From NCBI GenBank assembly GCA_903868545.1, contig CAIPVR010000065.1, positions 1-32,195 on the forward strand: a stretch of 32,195 nucleotides of DNA, written 5' to 3'. The stretch is from an uncultured Actinomycetes bacterium. GTDB lineage: Bacteria > Actinomycetota > Acidimicrobiia > Acidimicrobiales > Microtrichaceae. The notes below the pieces were generated by a model, which was not told the DNA's origin, did not search any database, and saw nothing but the letters and a program-made list of their open reading frames with translations. The position numbers and the translations under genes are program-made. Shown here one piece after another: positions 1 to 8,206 of this stretch (position 1 is the stretch's first letter; the number at the start of each line of letters is the position of its first letter).

Positions 1-3000
1 CCCGTGGAGAAGGCCAGGAGGAGCACCGATCCCCCGTCTCCCGAGATCCCCAGGGGAGTCAGGGTCGGCCGGCTTCCGTCGAGCGCCGCCGGAGCCCGGA
101 CGAACTCGCCCGTCGCGGTCCGCCAGATGTAGGGCTCCACCTGGTCGTCGGTGTCCGAGGGAAGCAGTCGGGCGTTGGTGTTGGCCACGACGGTGGAACC
201 GTCAGCCGACAGGAACGCCTCGGGAGACCGTGACGAGCTCGGTACGGTTCTCGGCCAACGCCGGTAGGTCATGGACCCGGGGGTCCACAGGTAGAGGTCG
301 GGTCCCTCGAGGTCGCCGGCGGTCAGGTTCGACGGGCCGGAGGTCCTGTCCCGGATCAGTACCGAGCTGCCGTCACCCGAGATGTCCTGTCCATTGGCAC
401 TGCCGGAGGCGAACCCGTCGGTTCCCGCGGGCATCGGGATCACGGAGTCGTCGGTGAGATCCCAGACGACGACGTCGGTCACGAGCACCGGGATCACCAC
501 GCCGAAGTTGACCGGCTTCGTGGCCTTCCTGTTGACCATGACCCACCGGCCGTCGGCGCTGATCCGGGGCAGAACGAGTCTGTTCGCGTCATCGAGGGGG
601 ACGTCGGCCTCCGTGTTGACCGGTGCCCGCCGGTAGGTGTCGCTGCGGAGATCCCAGACGAAGGCGTCGCTGAAGCCGTTGGTGTCTCCCGCCACCAGGT
701 TGCTCGCCGGTGACCGGAAGGCGACCTTCGATCCGTCGGCCGAGATCGACATCCCCCTGCTCTCCCCGTTGGGCCGACGGCCGTCCACCCCGGGGGGCTG
801 GGCGCGGTAGCTCCTGGTCCGCCGATCCCAGACCAGCAACTTCGCGAGGGTGCTGGTGTCGCCGGGCACTGCGTTGGCGGCCGTCGGGTTCACCAGGACG
901 AACCGACCGTCGGCCGACGTCGCGCCCGGGCTGGGAAACGCGTACCCCTCGATCTTGCGGCCGTCCGGCCCGTTCGGCTGACGCTCGTAGCCCGGCCCGC
1001 AGCGAACCGCCAGCACGGCGTCGATCTCGTTGACCGCCGGGTCGACGGACCCGTCGCTGCCGGTGATGTTGGTGACGTCGGAGGTGGCGCCGGCGAGCAG
1101 GCACTGCTTCACCTGCGCCGCCGTGAAGGTGGGGTGGGCGTCGAGGACGAGCGAGGCGATGCCCGTCACCAGCGGGGCCGCCATCGACGTGCCGGACTTC
1201 CGAACGACGCCCGGGATACCCGTCGGGGACGTGGCCGGCACGGCGCACGCCACGACCGTCCCGTCCGGCAGGAGGAACCCCCCCACGGTGCCGGCGGGTC
1301 GGAAGGCGCAGTCCGTCGGGTCGTGGATGCTCGACTGCACGAGCACGCCCGGAGCGGCCACCTGACCGTCACGGGCGGAGAAGCTCGCGAGGTTCAGCCC
1401 CCCGGACGTGTCCACGTCGTCGGTGGCCGACACCGCGATCACGTTCGGGCGGGTGAGCGAGAGGGCCTGCGGCAGGGCATCCCTGACCCCCCTGCCCTCG
1501 GCGCCGCAGTTCCCGGCGGCCACCACGAACAGGACGTCCGGGTGCCTCGCCACCGCTGCGTCCCACGCCGCCCGCAGACCCGCTGGGATCGCCCGCTTGC
1601 ACCCGTTGGTGTCGTGCACGCCGCCGATCACGAGCGAGATGTTGACGAGGCGCACGTCGGGCCGCTCGTCGAGCCAGGCGTCGATGCCCGCGACCCGGTC
1701 CGCGTCCGACGCCGGCGAGACGCCGAGGTCGAGGACGCGGAGCCGACAGTCCGGGTCCACCCCCACCGCTCCGCCGTTGCCGTCGGCGCCGCACATGATC
1801 CCGCCCACGTGCGTGCCGTGGTCCGACGCCAACCAGGCGTCGCGGCGGTCGAAGACGTTGTGCCCCGGCAGCAGCATGTCGACCGTCGCGGTGTTCGGCA
1901 GCAGGTCGGGGTGGAATTCGTAGAAGCCGGTGTCGATGATGCCGACGGTGCGCCGTGGGGCCGGGGCGGCCGACGCCCACACCGCCGGCAGCCCCACCTG
2001 GCTCAGGTGGTACACCACCCCGGGCTGGGCCGGGTTCAGTTGGAGCGCCCGGTAGTCGTCCGGCGTGGTGTCCACCTCGCCCGGCGGCTCGGACACGGTC
2101 TCCTCCGCACCCGTCACCCCCGACAGCGCCCGCAGCAACGGGAGCGCCGCGGCCACGTCCGGCACCCGCACCCGGTACAGGCCGAGGTCGCGTTGCGCGC
2201 CCACCACCGCGCCACCCAGCGCTGCGGCCAACTGGGCCAGGTCGGCCGGCGGCGACGGAGGCGCCGCGAACACGTCCACGTGACCGGGCAGCACCGACGT
2301 GCCGTCCGGACGGGCCACCCACGCCTCTGGCGCCGGCAGGGGGAACCCGTCGGGCACACCCGGGCCCGGGTCCGTCACCGTCACCCGGAGGTCCAGCGTG
2401 CGGGCCACCAGGTCCCCCGACGGGCACGCGCCACCGCCCGGGTTCGTGGCGCAGCCGGCGACCGCGAAGGTGATGGTGCGGGCCCCTTCGGGCGCCGAGA
2501 GCGCCCCGACGCGCACCGCCACCGACCCCGGCGCCGACGGCGCAGCCGACGCGGACACCGACAGGCCCGACGTGTCGCCCACCGCGGCGCCCACCGACGT
2601 CACCACCGACGCGCCGGGCACCACCACCTCCAGGCCATCGGTGGTTCCCGACACCACCGACACCGACGCCGACAGGACGGTGTCCGACGACGGGACCGTC
2701 GTCGTGGTCGTCGTCGGAACCGCGCTCGTCGTCGTGGTCGAGCTCGTGGATGTCGAGGTCGTGGACGTCGAGGTCGTGGACGTCGTCGTCGTGGTCGAGG
2801 TCGTGGTCGTGGTCGTGGTCGAGGTCGACGTCGTGGTCGACGTCGTGGTCGGGACCGAGGTCGTGGTCGAGGTCGACGTCGTGGTGCTCGTCGGCACCGT
2901 CGTGGTCGTGCCACCCGACGGCCCCGCCACCGCACGCACCTCGGTCGACCGGCACCCCACCAACGACACCGGACCGTCCGGCACGTTGCGGGCCACCACG

Positions 3001-3347
3001 CACGCCGTCACCGACCCCACCGACGCCGGCACCGTCACGTCGAACCCGATCGCCACCCGGCCAGGCGCACCAACGTCCGGCCGCTCCCGGTCCGAACGGA
3101 ACGGTCCGAACCACGAGCCGTTCACCAGCACGTCCACCAGCAGTGGCTCGGGGGTGTCACGGTCCCAGGCCCATCCGACCAACCGGACGGAACCCTCGCC
3201 GGGCTCGAGGGACTCGAACCGGCCTCCCGGCACCGGGCTCGTCCCCGGCTCGGGCGCCGGTACGCACGCGACCGCTGCCGTCCCGATCACCGCCATCACC
3301 ACGGCGAGCACCATCGCCCGCGCCCGCACCGCCCCGCGTGCCGCCAT
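1..3347 (-). CDS. Subtilisin-like (S8) serine protease, probable lipoprotein, with Thr/Ser linker and propeller-like repeats (3' end outside window)
   Basis: The reading frame stays open from the ATG at 3347 to the left edge (at least 1115 residues). Residues 1-28 look like a lipoprotein signal (hydrophobic stretch, then AVAC with Cys28). Residues about 50-135 form a secreted beta module (GWAWDRDTPEP). Residues 145-220 are almost pure Thr/Ser, a probable cell-wall or inter-domain linker. About residues 355-430 resemble a protease prodomain. The S8 catalytic domain follows: Asp472 in GIIDTGF, His510 in DHGTHVGG, oxyanion Asn613 in AAGNCG and Ser721 in GTSMAAP, so the triad is complete. After residue about 780 come at least five repeats of the type ISADGxxV...VWDLRS, as in PD40/TolB-like beta-propellers. 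A TANNNT box 9 bases before the ATG supports this start. Role inferred: extracytoplasmic proteolysis with a propeller binding part; the substrate is unknown. Confidence 0.9.
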   Translation of the reverse strand, partial: MAARGAVRARAMVLAVVMAVIGTAAVACVPAPEPGTSPVPGGRFESLEPGEGSVRLVGWAWDRDTPEPLLVDVLVNGSWFGPFRSDRERPDVGAPGRVAIGFDVTVPASVGSVTACVVARNVPDGPVSLVGCRSTEVRAVAGPSGGTTTTVPTSTTTSTSTTTSVPTTTSTTTSTSTTTTTTTSTTTTTSTTSTSTTSTSTSSTTTTSAVPTTTTTTVPSSDTVLSASVSVVSGTTDGLEVVVPGASVVTSVGAAVGDTSGLSVSASAAPSAPGSVAVRVGALSAPEGARTITFAVAGCATNPGGGACPSGDLVARTLDLRVTVTDPGPGVPDGFPLPAPEAWVARPDGTSVLPGHVDVFAAPPSPPADLAQLAAALGGAVVGAQRDLGLYRVRVPDVAAALPLLRALSGVTGAEETVSEPPGEVDTTPDDYRALQLNPAQPGVVYHLSQVGLPAVWASAAPAPRRTVGIIDTGFYEFHPDLLPNTATVDMLLPGHNVFDRRDAWLASDHGTHVGGIMCGADGNGGAVGVDPDCRLRVLDLGVSPASDADRVAGIDAWLDERPDVRLVNISLVIGGVHDTNGCKRAIPAGLRAAWDAAVARHPDVLFVVAAGNCGAEGRGVRDALPQALSLTRPNVIAVSATDDVDTSGGLNLASFSARDGQVAAPGVLVQSSIHDPTDCAFRPAGTVGGFLLPDGTVVACAVPATSPTGIPGVVRKSGTSMAAPLVTGIASLVLDAHPTFTAAQVKQCLLAGATSDVTNITGSDGSVDPAVNEIDAVLAVRCGPGYERQPNGPDGRKIEGYAFPSPGATSADGRFVLVNPTAANAVPGDTSTLAKLLVWDRRTRSYRAQPPGVDGRRPNGESRGMSISADGSKVAFRSPASNLVAGDTNGFSDAFVWDLRSDTYRRAPVNTEADVPLDDANRLVLPRISADGRWVMVNRKATKPVNFGVVIPVLVTDVVVWDLTDDSVIPMPAGTDGFASGSANGQDISGDGSSVLIRDRTSGPSNLTAGDLEGPDLYLWTPGSMTYRRWPRTVPSSSRSPEAFLSADGSTVVANTNARLLPSDTDDQVEPYIWRTATGEFVRAPAALDGSRPTLTPLGISGDGGSVLLLAFST
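2690..2915 (-). repeat. Low-complexity Thr/Ser codon tract in the protease gene
   Basis: Read on the minus strand this stretch is runs of acc, acg and tcg codons giving a Thr/Ser linker of about 75 residues (roughly residues 145-220 of the protease). The imperfect tandem hexamers (acgacc, tcgacc, tcgacg) are prone to slippage, so length variation between strains is likely. The opposite strand gives a poly-Val open frame, which is an artefact of the repeat. Confidence 0.85.
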
Positions 3348-3356
3348 CGGCCCGTC

Positions 3357-3362
3357 AAGGTA
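3357..3362 (-). promoter_or_regulatory. -10 box of the protease gene
   Basis: TACCTT on the minus strand (TANNNT form) lies 9 bases before the ATG at 3347. That spacing would place transcription initiation at or next to the start codon, giving a leaderless mRNA. No Shine-Dalgarno sequence is present. Confidence 0.5.
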
Positions 3363-3449
3363 CGGAGGCCCACCGCAATGGGGCCTCACGCACGCGTCAA
3401 GAACGCATGCCGCTCACCGCCCGTGCCCGGGCCGACGTTCTCGGCGGTT

Positions 3450-3483
3450 GGGGTACCCCAGAGCGCCCTGAGGACCCCTATTC
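3450..3483 (-). repeat. Dispersed hairpin element, copy A
   Basis: GGGGT (3450-3454) pairs with ACCCC (3474-3478), and the inner CCcCAG pairs with CTGaGG around the loop AGCGCC, with one bulged A and one mismatch. The 21 bases 3463-3483 recur exactly at 16624-16644, and a related copy sits at 27271-27290. On the minus strand the element begins inside the stop codon (TAG, 3480-3478) of the short-chain dehydrogenase. It lies in the 130-base gap before the protease gene, so a role in transcript ending or mRNA 3'-end protection is possible. There is no T-tract. Confidence 0.6.
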
Positions 3484-4392
3484 GCCAGGAGGAAGGAGGT
3501 CGACGGGGGCGTCGCCGCGGGCGAGGCGCTGGAAGCGGTCGAGCGCCCCCAGGCCCACCTCGGGCTGCGGCAGCACCCAGAAGCGGCCCTCCCGCACGGC
3601 GGCCACCACCGCGTCGGCCACCGTCGCCGGGTCCCCCCCGGCGTCGTTGCCGGCCCGGACCGCACGCGCCACCGAGGCCGCGACCCCGTCGAGACGCTCG
3701 TCGTCGACGCCTGCGGCGGCCAGCGAATTGGCCGCCATCGGTGTGCGCACGTTGCCCGGGCACACGACCGACGCCCCGACCGACTCCCCGACCGACTCCC
3801 CGACCGACGCCCCGACCGACGCCCCCCGGTCCCCGCCCGCGTACGTTCCGCCGCTCGCGCCCTGCACACGGACCAGCTCGTGGTGCAGCGACTCCATCAA
3901 CCCCACCACCGCGTGCTTCGTGGCCACGTACGGGGCCAGGCCCGGCGTGGCCACCAGGCCGGCACCCGAGGCCACCGCCACCACGTGCCCGCGACCCCGC
4001 GCCAGCATCACCGGCACCGCGGCCCGCACCCCGTGCACCACGCCCCAGTAGTTCACACGCGTCTGCAGCTCCCACTGCCCGAGCGGCATCTCCCAGCTCA
4101 ACCCCGGTAGGTACACCCCGGCGTTCAGCACGCTCAGCGCGAGCCCGCCGAGGTCCTCGGCCGCGGCCACGAGCGCCGCGTGGTGCCCGACATCGCCGAC
4201 GTCACCCTCGAGGAGTCGCACGACCACGCCATCGCGCGCCGCCCCCCTCGCGCGCTCCCCCGCCGCCTCCAACGACGCCGGGTCGCGGTCGGCCAGCACG
4301 AGCGAGCACCCCTCGGCCGCGAGGCGCTCCGCCACCGCCGAGCCGATCCCCCCGCCGGCACCGGTCACGATCGCCACGCCCGAGAGTTCCAT
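3478..4392 (-). CDS. Short-chain dehydrogenase/reductase (SDR) with a tandem-repeat insertion
   Basis: A 304-residue classical SDR, expected to be a cytosolic NAD(P)(H)-dependent alcohol/ketone oxidoreductase. The Rossmann motif TGAGGGIG is at residues 10-17, with Asp35 after the second strand (VLADRD, which favours NAD over NADP). NAG is at 90-92, Asn114, Ser142 and the catalytic YVATK at 155-159. Substrate-binding regions are not diagnostic, so the substrate is unknown. Between the helix after YxxxK and the strand VVCPGNVRTP, where most family members have only a few residues, there is an extra Gly-rich segment of about 30 residues ending in five GxSV repeats (190-209). Catalytic residues are untouched. 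The ATG at 4392 has a TAGGGT box 9 bases upstream. It is transcribed divergently from valS. Confidence 0.9.
   Translation of the reverse strand: MELSGVAIVTGAGGGIGSAVAERLAAEGCSLVLADRDPASLEAAGERARGAARDGVVVRLLEGDVGDVGHHAALVAAAEDLGGLALSVLNAGVYLPGLSWEMPLGQWELQTRVNYWGVVHGVRAAVPVMLARGRGHVVAVASGAGLVATPGLAPYVATKHAVVGLMESLHHELVRVQGASGGTYAGGDRGASVGASVGESVGESVGASVVCPGNVRTPMAANSLAAAGVDDERLDGVAASVARAVRAGNDAGGDPATVADAVVAAVREGRFWVLPQPEVGLGALDRFQRLARGDAPVDLLPPGE
3767..3826 (-). repeat. Five tandem 12-base units inside the SDR gene
   Basis: Units of the form accgacgccccg or accgactccccg (plus strand) repeat five times with single-base differences, in frame. They encode GASV-GASV-GESV-GESV-GASV. The last unit merges with the normal SDR strand (SVVCPG), so the array looks like an expansion of native codons rather than an insertion of foreign DNA. 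Confidence 0.9.
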
Positions 4393-4401
4393 GCGGGCCG
4401 G

Positions 4402-4407
4402 ACCCTA
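4402..4407 (-). promoter_or_regulatory. -10 box of the SDR gene
   Basis: TAGGGT on the minus strand ends 9 bases before the ATG at 4392. With no Shine-Dalgarno in the gap, a leaderless transcript is likely. It is half of a divergent promoter pair with valS. Confidence 0.5.
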
Positions 4408-4457
4408 CCGGTGCGCCACGGCGGCGAACCGGCTTCGGACCCACACCCGCCGCCCGT

Positions 4458-4463
4458 TAGCGT
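4458..4463 (+). promoter_or_regulatory. -10 box of valS
   Basis: TAGCGT ends 10 bases before the valS ATG at 4474, consistent with a leaderless or near-leaderless mRNA. It supports the ATG at 4474 over the far-upstream in-frame start at 4180, which would lie inside the SDR gene. Confidence 0.5.
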
Positions 4464-4473
4464 GGGCCTCCGT

Positions 4474-7074
4474 ATGGCAGCCGTCCCCCCCACCCCCAGG
4501 TCCGTCCGCGACGTCCCCGACAAGCCCACGGTCGACGGGCTGGAGGAGAAGTGGGCACCCCGATGGGACGCGGAGGGCACCTACCGCTTCGACCGCGCGG
4601 CGGACCGCGACCGGGTGTTCTCGATCGACACCCCGCCACCCACCGCCTCGGGCTCGCTGCACGTGGGCCACGTCTTCTCCTACACCCACACCGACACCGT
4701 CGCCCGCTACCAGCGCATGCGGGGGATGGAGGTCTTCTACCCCATGGGCTGGGACGACAACGGCCTGCCCACGGAACGCCGGGTGGAGAACTACTTCGGC
4801 GTGGTGTGCGACACCTCCGTGCACCCCGTGGAGGGCGAACTCGAACTGCCCGCGGAGCCGCCCAAGGACCGCGGCGACTACCTGCGCATCAGCCGACCGG
4901 ACTTCATCGAGCTGTGCGAGCGACTGCTGGTGACCGACGAGCAGGCGTTCGAGGACCTGTTCCGGCGCCTCGGCCTCAGCGTGGACTGGTCGTACACCTA
5001 CACCACGATCAGCGACTCGACCCGGGCCGTCTCCCAGCGGGCGTTCCTGCACAACCTGGCCCGGGGCCAGGCCTACAGCCAGGAGGCGCCGAGCCTCTGG
5101 GACGTCACGTTCCGCACGGCGGTGGCCCAGGCCGAGCTCGAGGACCGCGAGCGTCCGGGCGCGTACCACCAGCTGGCCTTCCACCGGCCCGACGGCACCG
5201 ACGTCCTCATCGACACCACCCGGCCGGAACTCGTGGTGAGCTGCGTCGCCCTCGTCGCCCACCCCGACGACGAGCGCCACCGCCCGCTGTTCGGCACCAC
5301 CGTCACCACACCCGTGTTCGGCGTGGAGGTGCCCGTGCTGGCCCACCCCCTCGCCGAACCCGACAAGGGCACCGGCATCGCCATGATCTGCACCTTCGGT
5401 GACCTCACCGACGTGATCTGGTGGCGCGAGCTCGACCTGCCCACCCGCGCCGTGATCGGGCGCGACGGCCGTTTCGCGGAGGAGGCCCCCGAGTGGCTGG
5501 CCACCGAGGAGGCCCGCGCCGCCTACGACCGCATCGCCCGCAAGGCCCCCGGCGGTGCCCGCCAGCAGATGGTGGAGCTGCTCACCGGGTCGGGCGAGCT
5601 CCGGGGTGAGCCCCGGCCGATCACCCATCCGGTGAAGTTCTTCGAGAAGGGCGACAAGCCGCTCGAGATCGTGACCAGCCGCCAGTGGTACATCCGCAAC
5701 GGCGGCCGGTCCGACGAGCTGAAGGACGAACTGGTCGCCCGCGGTGGCGAACTCGCCTGGCATCCGCCGTTCATGCGCCACCGGCTCGACAACTGGATCC
5801 AGGGCCTGAACGGCGACTGGCTGGTGTCGCGCCAGCGGTACTTCGGCGTGCCGTTCCCCGTGTGGTACCCGGTGCTCGACGACGGGACCGTCGACCACGA
5901 CCGTCCGATCCTGGCCGCCGCGGACACGCTGCCCGTCGACCCGCAGTCCGACTGCCCGCCCGGCTACGACGAGCAGCAGCGCGGCGCGCCCGGTGGCTTC
6001 GTGGGCGACCCCGACGTGATGGACACCTGGGCCACCAGCTCCCTCACCCCGCAGATCGCGTGCCGCTGGGGCGACGACCCTGACCTGTTCGACCGCACCT
6101 TCCCCATGGACCTGCGCCCGCAGGCCCACGACATCATCCGCACGTGGCTGTTCTCCACCCTGCTGCGCAGCCACGACGAGTTCGGCACCGTGCCCTGGCG
6201 CAACGCCGCGCTCAGCGGATGGATCCTCGACCCCGACCGCAAGAAGATGTCCAAGTCGAAGGGCAACGTGGTCACCCCGCTCGGCCTGCTCGACCAGCAC
6301 GGTTCCGACGCCGTCCGCTACTGGGCGGCCTCCGGCCGGCCCGGCACCGACACCGCCTTCGACGAACAGCAGATGAAGGTGGGTCGGCGCCTCGCCATCA
6401 AGCTGCTCAACGCCAGCCGGTTCGCACTGTCGTTCGGTGACGTCACTGCCGGCACCGCGGTCACCGAGCCGCTCGACCGGGCAATGCTCGCCGCCCTCGC
6501 GGACCTGGTCGACGACGCCACCCGGGCCTTCGACGGCTTCGACTACGCCCGCGCGCTCGAACGCACCGAGCAGTTCTTCTGGCGCTTCTGCGACGACTAC
6601 CTGGAACTGGTGAAGGCCCGCGCCTACGGCTCGGAGGACGGACCGCCGTCGGCGGCCACGGACTCGGCGAGGGCGGCGCTGGCCGCGGCGCTGAGCACGC
6701 TGCACCGTCTGTTCGCGCCGTTCCTCCCGTTCACCTGCGAGGAGGCGTGGTCGTGGTGGATGGAGGGCTCGGTGCACCGGGCCACCTGGCCCGACGCCGC
6801 GGAGCTGCGGGCGCTCGCCGGCGTCGGTGCCGAACCCCGGGCGCTCGAGGTGGCCGCCGCCGTGCTGAGCGAGCTGCGCGGCGCCAAGTCGGCGGCGAAG
6901 GTGGGCATGCGGGCCCGGATCGAGCGGGCCGGGGTGACCGACACCGCCGAGCGGCTCGAGCTGCTGCGCGGCGTGACCGCGGACGTGACCGAGGCCGGCC
7001 GCGTGGACGAACTCGACCTCGTCGAGGGCCCGGAGTTCTCCGTGGTCGCGACCCTCGCCCCCGCCGCGGACTGA
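4474..7074 (+). CDS. valS: Valine--tRNA ligase (short form)
   Basis: Charges tRNA-Val with valine in the cytosol. The protein is 866 residues. The class I signature HVGH is at residues 63-66 (after SIDTPPPTASGSL), followed by GWDDNGLPTERRVENYFGV, typical of ValRS rather than IleRS or LeuRS. The CP1 editing domain follows (IDTTRPELV, then AHPL), and the second signature KMSKS is at 591-595 in DPDRKKMSKSKGN. The C-terminal anticodon-binding helical domain contains EQFFWRFCDDYLELVK. The protein then ends after a short alpha/beta tail and shows no long heptad coiled-coil arm such as the E. coli enzyme (about 950 residues) carries. This matches the shorter ValRS subgroup. The start is fixed by the -10 box and by alignment of the PTVDGLEEKW opening to the family. 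It converges on mscS, 51 bases apart. Confidence 0.95.
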   Translation: MAAVPPTPRSVRDVPDKPTVDGLEEKWAPRWDAEGTYRFDRAADRDRVFSIDTPPPTASGSLHVGHVFSYTHTDTVARYQRMRGMEVFYPMGWDDNGLPTERRVENYFGVVCDTSVHPVEGELELPAEPPKDRGDYLRISRPDFIELCERLLVTDEQAFEDLFRRLGLSVDWSYTYTTISDSTRAVSQRAFLHNLARGQAYSQEAPSLWDVTFRTAVAQAELEDRERPGAYHQLAFHRPDGTDVLIDTTRPELVVSCVALVAHPDDERHRPLFGTTVTTPVFGVEVPVLAHPLAEPDKGTGIAMICTFGDLTDVIWWRELDLPTRAVIGRDGRFAEEAPEWLATEEARAAYDRIARKAPGGARQQMVELLTGSGELRGEPRPITHPVKFFEKGDKPLEIVTSRQWYIRNGGRSDELKDELVARGGELAWHPPFMRHRLDNWIQGLNGDWLVSRQRYFGVPFPVWYPVLDDGTVDHDRPILAAADTLPVDPQSDCPPGYDEQQRGAPGGFVGDPDVMDTWATSSLTPQIACRWGDDPDLFDRTFPMDLRPQAHDIIRTWLFSTLLRSHDEFGTVPWRNAALSGWILDPDRKKMSKSKGNVVTPLGLLDQHGSDAVRYWAASGRPGTDTAFDEQQMKVGRRLAIKLLNASRFALSFGDVTAGTAVTEPLDRAMLAALADLVDDATRAFDGFDYARALERTEQFFWRFCDDYLELVKARAYGSEDGPPSAATDSARAALAAALSTLHRLFAPFLPFTCEEAWSWWMEGSVHRATWPDAAELRALAGVGAEPRALEVAAAVLSELRGAKSAAKVGMRARIERAGVTDTAERLELLRGVTADVTEAGRVDELDLVEGPEFSVVATLAPAAD

Positions 7075-7087
7075 ACGCGCACCACGC

Positions 7088-7125
7088 GGGCGCAGGATCG
7101 CCCGGGGCCGAGGGCGCAGGATCGC
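7088..7125. repeat. 14-base direct repeat between valS and mscS
   Basis: GGGCGCAGGATCGC occurs at 7088-7101 and again at 7112-7125, ending directly at the mscS stop codon. It fills most of the convergent gap. I see no strong hairpin here, so whether it stops transcription is unclear. Confidence 0.8.
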
Positions 7126-8091
7126 TCAGGGCGCGGGCGGCAGGGGCAGCGCGGCCACCGAGGCGAGGGGCACGCCCGCGACCTCGAACGCGGCGAGCAC
7201 CCGCTTGCGGTACTCCCGCTCCACCTGGAACTGCCCCGCAGGCTCGGTGTCGCACACCACCCGGAGGGTCACGCCGGTGGCGTCGATCAGGTGCACGCCG
7301 AGCACGTCCGGCGCCCCGGTGATCCGGGCCGCCCACTCCGGTTCCCCACGGAGCTCCTCCCCCACCTCGCCGAGGAGGGCGCAGGCACGGTCGACGTCCG
7401 CGTCGGGGGTGACCACCACGTCGACCACCGCCCGCGACCAGCTCTGGCTCTTGTTGCCCACCCGCACCATCTCGCCGTTGGCGATGTGCCAGACGGTGCC
7501 GTTGATGTCGCGCAGCCGGGTGGACCGAAGGGTGATGCGCTCGACGGTGCCGGTCACCGGCGGGCCGGCGTCGATGATGTCGCCCACGCCGTAGCGGTCC
7601 TCCACGAGGATGAACCAGCCCGCGAGCACGTCGCGCACCAGGTTCTGCGCCCCGAAGCCCAGGGCCACGCCCACCACGCCGGCCGAGGCGATCAGCGCGG
7701 CGAGGCTCACCCCCAACGCCGACAGGATCGCCGTGGTCGCCACCAGTACCACCACCGCGATCGAGACCGAGGTGGCGATGTGGGTGAGGGTCACCGCCCG
7801 CGCCTCCGACCGGCCGGAGCGCTCGCCGGGCACGAGTCGCTCCGGGACGTAGCTGCCCACCTTCTCGGCGCCCTTGATCATCGAGCGACCCAACCGGCCG
7901 ATCAGCACCTTCAGCACCCACATGGCCACCAACGCGACCACCACGATGCCGAGGATCCGCAGCGCCTCGTCGGTCAGCCACCCCGCGGCCCGGGCGAGGA
8001 CCTCGTTGCCGGTGGCGTCCCACACGGGCTCGCACAGGGCGCCCGCGTCGGCGCAGAACGACGGCGTCGCGGTGACGGCGGACAGGGGCAC
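7126..8091 (-). CDS. MscS-family mechanosensitive ion channel
   Basis: A 321-residue inner-membrane small-conductance mechanosensitive channel homologue, expected to vent solutes on hypo-osmotic shock. Transmembrane segments are near residues 43-63 and 102-128, followed by the pore helix at about 131-155. The pore helix has the Gly/Ala packing pattern GVVGVALGFGAQNLVRD and then the family signature AGWFILVEDRYGVGDII. A cytoplasmic beta domain (GTVERITLRSTRLRD, NGEMVRVGN) and an alpha/beta C-terminus follow. I chose the GTG at 8091 because a TAGATT box lies 7 bases upstream and the N-terminal C-x-x-VWD-x-TGN segment matches actinobacterial relatives. A longer open frame continues upstream but overlaps the divergent GGDEF gene and is not supported. 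Confidence 0.9.
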   Translation of the reverse strand: MPLSAVTATPSFCADAGALCEPVWDATGNEVLARAAGWLTDEALRILGIVVVALVAMWVLKVLIGRLGRSMIKGAEKVGSYVPERLVPGERSGRSEARAVTLTHIATSVSIAVVVLVATTAILSALGVSLAALIASAGVVGVALGFGAQNLVRDVLAGWFILVEDRYGVGDIIDAGPPVTGTVERITLRSTRLRDINGTVWHIANGEMVRVGNKSQSWSRAVVDVVVTPDADVDRACALLGEVGEELRGEPEWAARITGAPDVLGVHLIDATGVTLRVVCDTEPAGQFQVEREYRKRVLAAFEVAGVPLASVAALPLPPAP

Positions 8092-8098
8092 GACGGCG

Positions 8099-8104
8099 AA
8101 TCTA
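8099..8104 (-). promoter_or_regulatory. -10 box of the mscS-family gene
   Basis: TAGATT on the minus strand ends 7 bases before the GTG at 8091, supporting a leaderless mRNA and this start codon. Confidence 0.55.
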
Positions 8105-8192
8105 GCGAGGGGCCGCGGCGCGCACCGGCCCCCGGCAGCGGGGGCGCCGGGGGCGCTCCCAGAAGGTCGTACGGGTGGTCGCGGCCAGCCAC

Positions 8193-8198
8193 TATCGT
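8193..8198 (+). promoter_or_regulatory. -10 box of the GGDEF-EAL gene
   Basis: TATCGT ends 8 bases before the GTG at 8207. It forms a divergent promoter pair with the mscS-family gene in a 115-base gap that shows no other clear signal. Confidence 0.5.
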
Positions 8199-8206
8199 CA
8201 CCCTCC

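Noticed and set aside
3208-3224. T-arm-like sequence GGTTCGAGTCC on the minus strand, as in a tRNA
   Set aside because: The flanking bases do not form the five-pair T stem, no anticodon or acceptor arm is in reach, and it lies in the coding frame of the protease (GRFESLEPGE).
2299-3471. Plus-strand open frame with a poly-Val stretch and a hydrophobic look
   Set aside because: It is the antisense of the Thr/Ser codon repeat in the protease gene. The minus-strand frame has a complete S8 triad and signal sequence.
1134-4460. Very long plus-strand open frame (over 1100 codons)
   Set aside because: Extremely Arg/His/Pro-rich with no recognisable domain; it is a by-product of high GC content opposite the protease and SDR genes.
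4180-4473. N-terminal extension of valS to an upstream in-frame ATG
   Set aside because: It would overlap the SDR coding region, has no family similarity, and a -10 box lies directly before the ATG at 4474.
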